Shown: one piece after another, positions 60,632 to 64,000 of the stretch
Numbering within the stretch: the stretch's first letter is position 1
How the letters are laid out: the number at the start of each line of letters is the position of its first letter
Assembly (NCBI GenBank): GCA_046726375.1
Contig: JBKPAJ010000072.1
Coordinates: 14,867 to 78,866, forward strand
Direction: 5' to 3'
DNA length: 64,000 nucleotides
Source of the DNA: DASPWV01 sp046726375
GTDB taxonomy: Bacteria; Acidobacteriota; Vicinamibacteria; Vicinamibacterales; UBA2999
Notes under the pieces: model-generated
Told to the model about the DNA's origin: nothing
The model's input: the letters and a program-made list of their open reading frames with translations, nothing else
Database searches by the model: none
Translations under genes and position numbers: made by a program

Positions 60632-61014
60632 CTTCGCGTGTGATCGTAACATGTGAATCTGGAGATCCGTGAATCTGGAGATCTGGAGATCTGGAGATTT
60701 GGAGTTGATCTGGAGATTTTGTAAATTGGCAAATTTGGCAATCGTCGAGATCTTGAAATGTGGAGATCACCAAATTGACTCCAAATCTCTACATCTCGAG
60801 ATCTCCAAATTCAGTCGTACACCACGCCGCCATCTTCGCGTGTGATGGTAACACGTGGAGATCCGTGAATCTGGAGATCTGGAGATTTGGAGTTGATCTA
60901 GAGATTTGTAAATTTGCAAATTTGGCAATGTCGAGATCTTGAAATTTGGAGATCACCAAATTGACTCCAAATCTCTACATCTCGAGATCTCCAAATTCAG
61001 TCGTACACCACGCC
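60629..61014. repeat. Tandem duplication of a micro-repeat spacer with gene ends
   Basis: Two copies, about 202 bp (60629-60830) and 184 bp (60831-61014), share GCGTGTGATNGTAACA, then CTGGAGATCTGGAGATTTGGAG, its reverse complement (CTCCAAATCTCTACATCTCG) and TTCAGTCGTACACCACGCC. The last word is the 3' end of the gluconate-dehydrogenase-subunit-3 gene; the first repeats the start of the 60.2-60.6 kb gene. The outer copies are thus true gene ends and the inner ones decayed. Confidence 0.85.
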
Positions 61015-61602
61015 TAACTTCTTCAGAGCGTCTTCCGGGCACCCCTTCCACTGCGGCACCGATCGATTGCCCATGTACTGCAAATCCGTGATCCCGATCT
61101 TGCTCGTCCAAAAACCGGCCGCCGTGAGATCGCGGAAGCTGTTGAAAAACGCGACGCCATGGCGCAGCTCCGGTTTCGCGCGTTGAGGCCACGCCATATC
61201 GTCGAGCATGGCCGTGCGTTCTGCATCGCTGCACGCAACGAAGGTCTTGTCGAACCGCTGCTGACATTCGAGGTCGAGCCACGCGAGGCCGCCGCGCATG
61301 GCGGTTTGACGCGTGGGCTGGTCGAGGACGATGAAGTCCATGAACTCGGGAACGCCGGCGTCGGTGGCGCTGCCCGAGCGATCGTCGCGTGGGATGATGA
61401 TGTCGACGAGCAAACGAACGGTCTCCCACTCGTGCGCCGTGAAAAACTTTGGCGCAAACGGGGTGCCGCTCGAGGCCGCCTTCTGCGCCGCCTGCGCAAG
61501 ACCGCTCGCCGCCCGCGCTTCGTCCGCCGTCCACACGAAGCCAGCCGCAAGTGGCGCCGAGGCGAGAAGCCGCAGCAGATCGCGACGATCGATGCCGGCC
61601 AT
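60997..61602 (-). CDS. Gluconate 2-dehydrogenase subunit 3 family protein (Tat)
   Basis: 201 aa. ATG 61600-61602 gives MAGIDRRDLLRLLASAPLAA, a twin-arginine signal. The mature part (FFTAHEWETVRLLVDIIIPR, SATDAGVPEFMDFIV, GLAWLDLECQQRF) matches the small subunit that carries FAD-dependent GMC dehydrogenases through the Tat system. It starts 2 bp after the GMC gene, its partner. The stop codon region is inside the duplicated spacer. Confidence 0.88.
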   Translation of the reverse strand: MAGIDRRDLLRLLASAPLAAGFVWTADEARAASGLAQAAQKAASSGTPFAPKFFTAHEWETVRLLVDIIIPRDDRSGSATDAGVPEFMDFIVLDQPTRQTAMRGGLAWLDLECQQRFDKTFVACSDAERTAMLDDMAWPQRAKPELRHGVAFFNSFRDLTAAGFWTSKIGITDLQYMGNRSVPQWKGCPEDALKKLGVVYD

Positions 61603-61604
61603 GG

Positions 61605-63326
61605 CTATACGCTCCCCTTCTTCCGCTCGTCGGCGATGTACTCGCTCGTCCGCATCGCGAGCGCGAGAATCGTCCACGTCACGTTCTTGTGCGGATTGGA
61701 CACGAAGGGGCCACCATCGGTGACAAACAGATTGCGCACATCGTGCGCCTGGCAATACGAATTCAGCACCGACTTCTCCGGATCGTTGCCCATGCGCGTC
61801 ACACCCACTTCGTGGATGATGCGCCCTCCCGTTTCGATGCCATAGCCAACGTCGGCCGAAGGCATCGTCGACAGCGGTGTGCCGCCCATCTCCTGGATGA
61901 TGGCGCGGAAGGTGTCCTGCATGTGTTTGACCTGTTTGTATTCGTGGTCGCTCCACGTGAAGTGGAAGCGCAGGACCGGAATGCCCCAACGATCGACCAC
62001 TGCCGGATCGATCTCGCAGTACGTGTCCTCGTTCGGAATCATCTCGCCCCGTCCAGAGAAGCCGACTGTGGCGCCGTAAAAACGCCGATAGTCATCCTTC
62101 AACTGCTTGCCGTAGCCGCCCCCCGCAATAAGGGTGCCGCCCACTTCGGTGCCGTTGTACAGATGCACGTCGTTGAACGTGCCGAAGCCTGGCATGCGCC
62201 GCCCGCCACCGATCTCGATGTGATAGCCGCGAGGAAAATCGAGGCTCTTGTTGTCGAGCCACCACGGCATATACAAATGGGCGCCGCTCGCACCGTCTTC
62301 GTTGTGCGGCACGCTGTTCATCATGCGCGGAATGAAGCCGCGCACGCTCACACCCGTACTGTCGGTGAGATATCGGCCGATGACTCCGCTCGAATTCGCA
62401 AGCCCGTGCGGGAACTTCGACGACTTCGAGTTGAGCAGCATCCGCGCCGATTCGCACGCGCTTGCGGCAAGCACCACGATCCGGCCATTGACGTGGTTAT
62501 CGCGGCCGGTCGTCTTGTCGATGTAGCTGACGCCGCTCGCCAGGCCGCTGTCGTCCACCGTCACCTCCCGCGCCATCGCGTTGGCGACGATCGTCAGCCG
62601 CCCGGTCGCAAGCGCGGGCGGCAGCAGCACCGACGGCGACGAGAAATTGGCGTGTGCCGCGCACCCGCGACCGCATTGACCGCAGTAGTGACACGCTGGC
62701 CGGCCGTTGAGCGGTTGCGTGAGAATCGAGAGTCGATTGGCAATCACGCGAATGCCGAGCCGCTCCGCCGCGTTTTTGATCAGCAGCTCGTAACAGCGTG
62801 GCTTCGGCGGCGGTTGAAAGATGCCGTCGGGCTCGTTCGGGATGCCTTCGACCGATCCGAAGATGCCAACCAGCCGATCGAGCTTGTCGTAGTACGGCTT
62901 GAGGTCGTCGTAGCCGATCGGCCAATCGTCACCAAGACCGTCAAGGCTCCGGCGCCTGAAGTCATCCGGCCCGAGTCGCAGCGAGATGCGGCCCCAATGG
63001 TTGGTGCGGCCACCGAGCATGCGCGTGCGGAACCAATCCCAATCGCTGCCTCGTGCAGTGGTGTAGGGCTCGCCCTCGAGTGTCCAACCGCCAAGTCCTG
63101 CATCGAACTCGCCGAACTGCCGTTCAGGTATCGCCGCGCCGCGACGGGGCGAGTCGTACGGCCAGGCAAACATCTTTGAATCACGGCGGGTGTCCCACAT
63201 CACGCCCGCCTCGAGCATCAGCACGTTGGCGCCGGCCTCGGTGAGCACCTTCGCGGCCATACCACCACCGGCGCCTGAGCCGACGATGATCACGTCGTGA
63301 ATTGTGCGGCTGCGGATGACCTGCAT
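61605..63326 (-). CDS. GMC family FAD-dependent oxidoreductase
   Basis: 573 aa. ATG 63324-63326 (MQVIRSRTIHDVIIVGSGAG) has AGGGG 5 nt upstream. The FAD-binding GxGxxG is at residues 16-21. GMC hallmarks include MLGGRTNHWGRIS and the C-terminal HEVGVTRMG and NPHKNVTWTILALA. A cluster CHYCGQCGRGC (about residue 215) has four cysteines. It lacks a signal peptide and is expected to be exported in complex with the downstream Tat subunit. It oxidises a sugar or alcohol; substrate is unknown. Confidence 0.9.
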   Translation of the reverse strand: MQVIRSRTIHDVIIVGSGAGGGMAAKVLTEAGANVLMLEAGVMWDTRRDSKMFAWPYDSPRRGAAIPERQFGEFDAGLGGWTLEGEPYTTARGSDWDWFRTRMLGGRTNHWGRISLRLGPDDFRRRSLDGLGDDWPIGYDDLKPYYDKLDRLVGIFGSVEGIPNEPDGIFQPPPKPRCYELLIKNAAERLGIRVIANRLSILTQPLNGRPACHYCGQCGRGCAAHANFSSPSVLLPPALATGRLTIVANAMAREVTVDDSGLASGVSYIDKTTGRDNHVNGRIVVLAASACESARMLLNSKSSKFPHGLANSSGVIGRYLTDSTGVSVRGFIPRMMNSVPHNEDGASGAHLYMPWWLDNKSLDFPRGYHIEIGGGRRMPGFGTFNDVHLYNGTEVGGTLIAGGGYGKQLKDDYRRFYGATVGFSGRGEMIPNEDTYCEIDPAVVDRWGIPVLRFHFTWSDHEYKQVKHMQDTFRAIIQEMGGTPLSTMPSADVGYGIETGGRIIHEVGVTRMGNDPEKSVLNSYCQAHDVRNLFVTDGGPFVSNPHKNVTWTILALAMRTSEYIADERKKGSV

Positions 63327-63493
63327 TGCGCCCCTTTCGTGGCCAATTTTCGAGACCTTCAAATCGTCGGATCCGAAGACCTCGCAGGTGATTGTATCTC
63401 TGCGCAGTCTGCCCTTGAATGGCCCCTGCAAAGAGGTCTAGCATCGCCTCCCTCCCCTTCCGTTGCACTGCTGTGGTTTTGCAGGAGGTGGAT

Positions 63494-64000
63494 ATGGCTC
63501 GCACTTTACTGGCGGTGGCCACGGTCATGGTCTTCTCCGTCGTTCCCGCCATCGCTCAAATCGATCGCGCGCAGATTGCCGGGTTTGTCAAGGATCAGAG
63601 CGGAGGCGTGATCCCCGGCGCCACCGTCACCGCGACACACAAGCAAACAGGGCTGGCGCGCACAACGGTGACCGAAGGCACCGGCTACTACGTGTTTCCG
63701 TCGCTGCCGCCGGGGCAGTACGACGTCGCCGTCGAACTGCAGGGCTTCAAGCGGTGGGTGAAAGCCGATGTGACAGTCGATGCGGCGTCAAATGCGTCAA
63801 TCGACGTCACGCTCGAGACCGGCGCGATCAGCGAAATGATCACGGTGACCTCCGAGGCGACGCCGCTTCAAACCGATGTGGCCGTGCGGAAAACAATAGA
63901 AGCGAAAGACATCGAGCTGCTGTCGTTCTCCGGACGCAATCCGATCGGCGTCGTTGGTCTGAAGGCCGGTGTCATGGGCGGGAATTTCAATAGCCGGGGC
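63494..64000 (+). CDS. TonB-dependent receptor, Oar-like (5' part, cut by window)
   Basis: 169 codons to the window end. ATG 63494 follows AGGAGG by 6 nt. A signal peptide (about 1-21, ending AIAQ) is followed by a carboxypeptidase-regulatory-like domain (about 25-105: IAGFVKDQSGGVIPGATVTA, YYVFPSLPPGQYDVAVELQGF) and the start of the plug (EMITVTSEATPLQTDVAVRK). Such proteins are abundant in Acidobacteria, typically near 1000 aa. It is divergent from the GMC gene. Confidence 0.9.
   Translation, partial: MARTLLAVATVMVFSVVPAIAQIDRAQIAGFVKDQSGGVIPGATVTATHKQTGLARTTVTEGTGYYVFPSLPPGQYDVAVELQGFKRWVKADVTVDAASNASIDVTLETGAISEMITVTSEATPLQTDVAVRKTIEAKDIELLSFSGRNPIGVVGLKAGVMGGNFNSRG

Overview
The window is a high-GC, gram-negative chromosome segment that most resembles an Acidobacteriota genome, probably class Vicinamibacteria. 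The pointers are an orphan MacB/FtsX-type permease of the acidobacterial duplicated (ADOP) kind, an Oar-like TonB receptor with an N-terminal carboxypeptidase-regulatory domain, a HAAS/PadR pair, a GMC oxidoreductase with a Tat-exported small subunit, heptose/LPS genes and a fused IspDF. The assignment is inference from gene content; no 16S gene is present.

1-18.7 kb, almost all minus strand: the transcription/translation block. In order of transcription it holds a B3/B4 tRNA-binding protein, ispDF, gltX, rlmB, tRNA-Thr(TGT), tRNA-Tyr, tRNA-Gly, tRNA-Thr(GGT), tuf, rpmG, tRNA-Trp, secE, nusG, rplK, rplA, rplJ, rplL, rpoB and rpoC (cut by the window start). The tRNA-tuf-tRNA-secE-nusG-rpl-rpoBC order is the ancient bacterial one, but the spacers are unusually long. 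RpoB carries an insertion with eight cysteines.

18.7-38.4 kb, mixed strands: accessory genes. They include a DedA protein, a dicarboxylate/amino-acid symporter, a secreted serine hydrolase, a DUF983 protein, an amidase remnant, a cupin, an alpha/beta hydrolase, the ADOP permease, a K+ channel, a Tat-exported aminotransferase, an ArsR-AHSA1 fusion regulator with a visible operator, a PhnB-like protein, DUF1905, CHAD plus pyrophosphatase, and a PadR-HAAS pair.

38.4-54 kb, minus strand: a second housekeeping run. In order of transcription it is TPR protein, LolB-like lipoprotein, ispE, tRNA-Gln, prs, rplY, pth, rpsF, rpsR, rplI, terminator, dnaB, alr, radA, yacL-like and plsC. 54-57.5 kb, plus strand: Trm112, a heptosyltransferase-type GT9, O-antigen ligase and heptose-7-P kinase (LPS assembly). 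57.5-64 kb: purH, a cold-shock gene with a structured leader, two hypotheticals, the GMC dehydrogenase pair and the start of a TonB receptor.

The most striking feature is not a gene. Many of the spacers, including those inside the ribosomal-protein and replication operons, are filled with degenerate micro-repeats: words of about 7-16 bp repeated directly and as reverse complements with single-base drift. Several word families recur at distant loci, and the repeats run into coding ends, supplying stop codons or N-termini.
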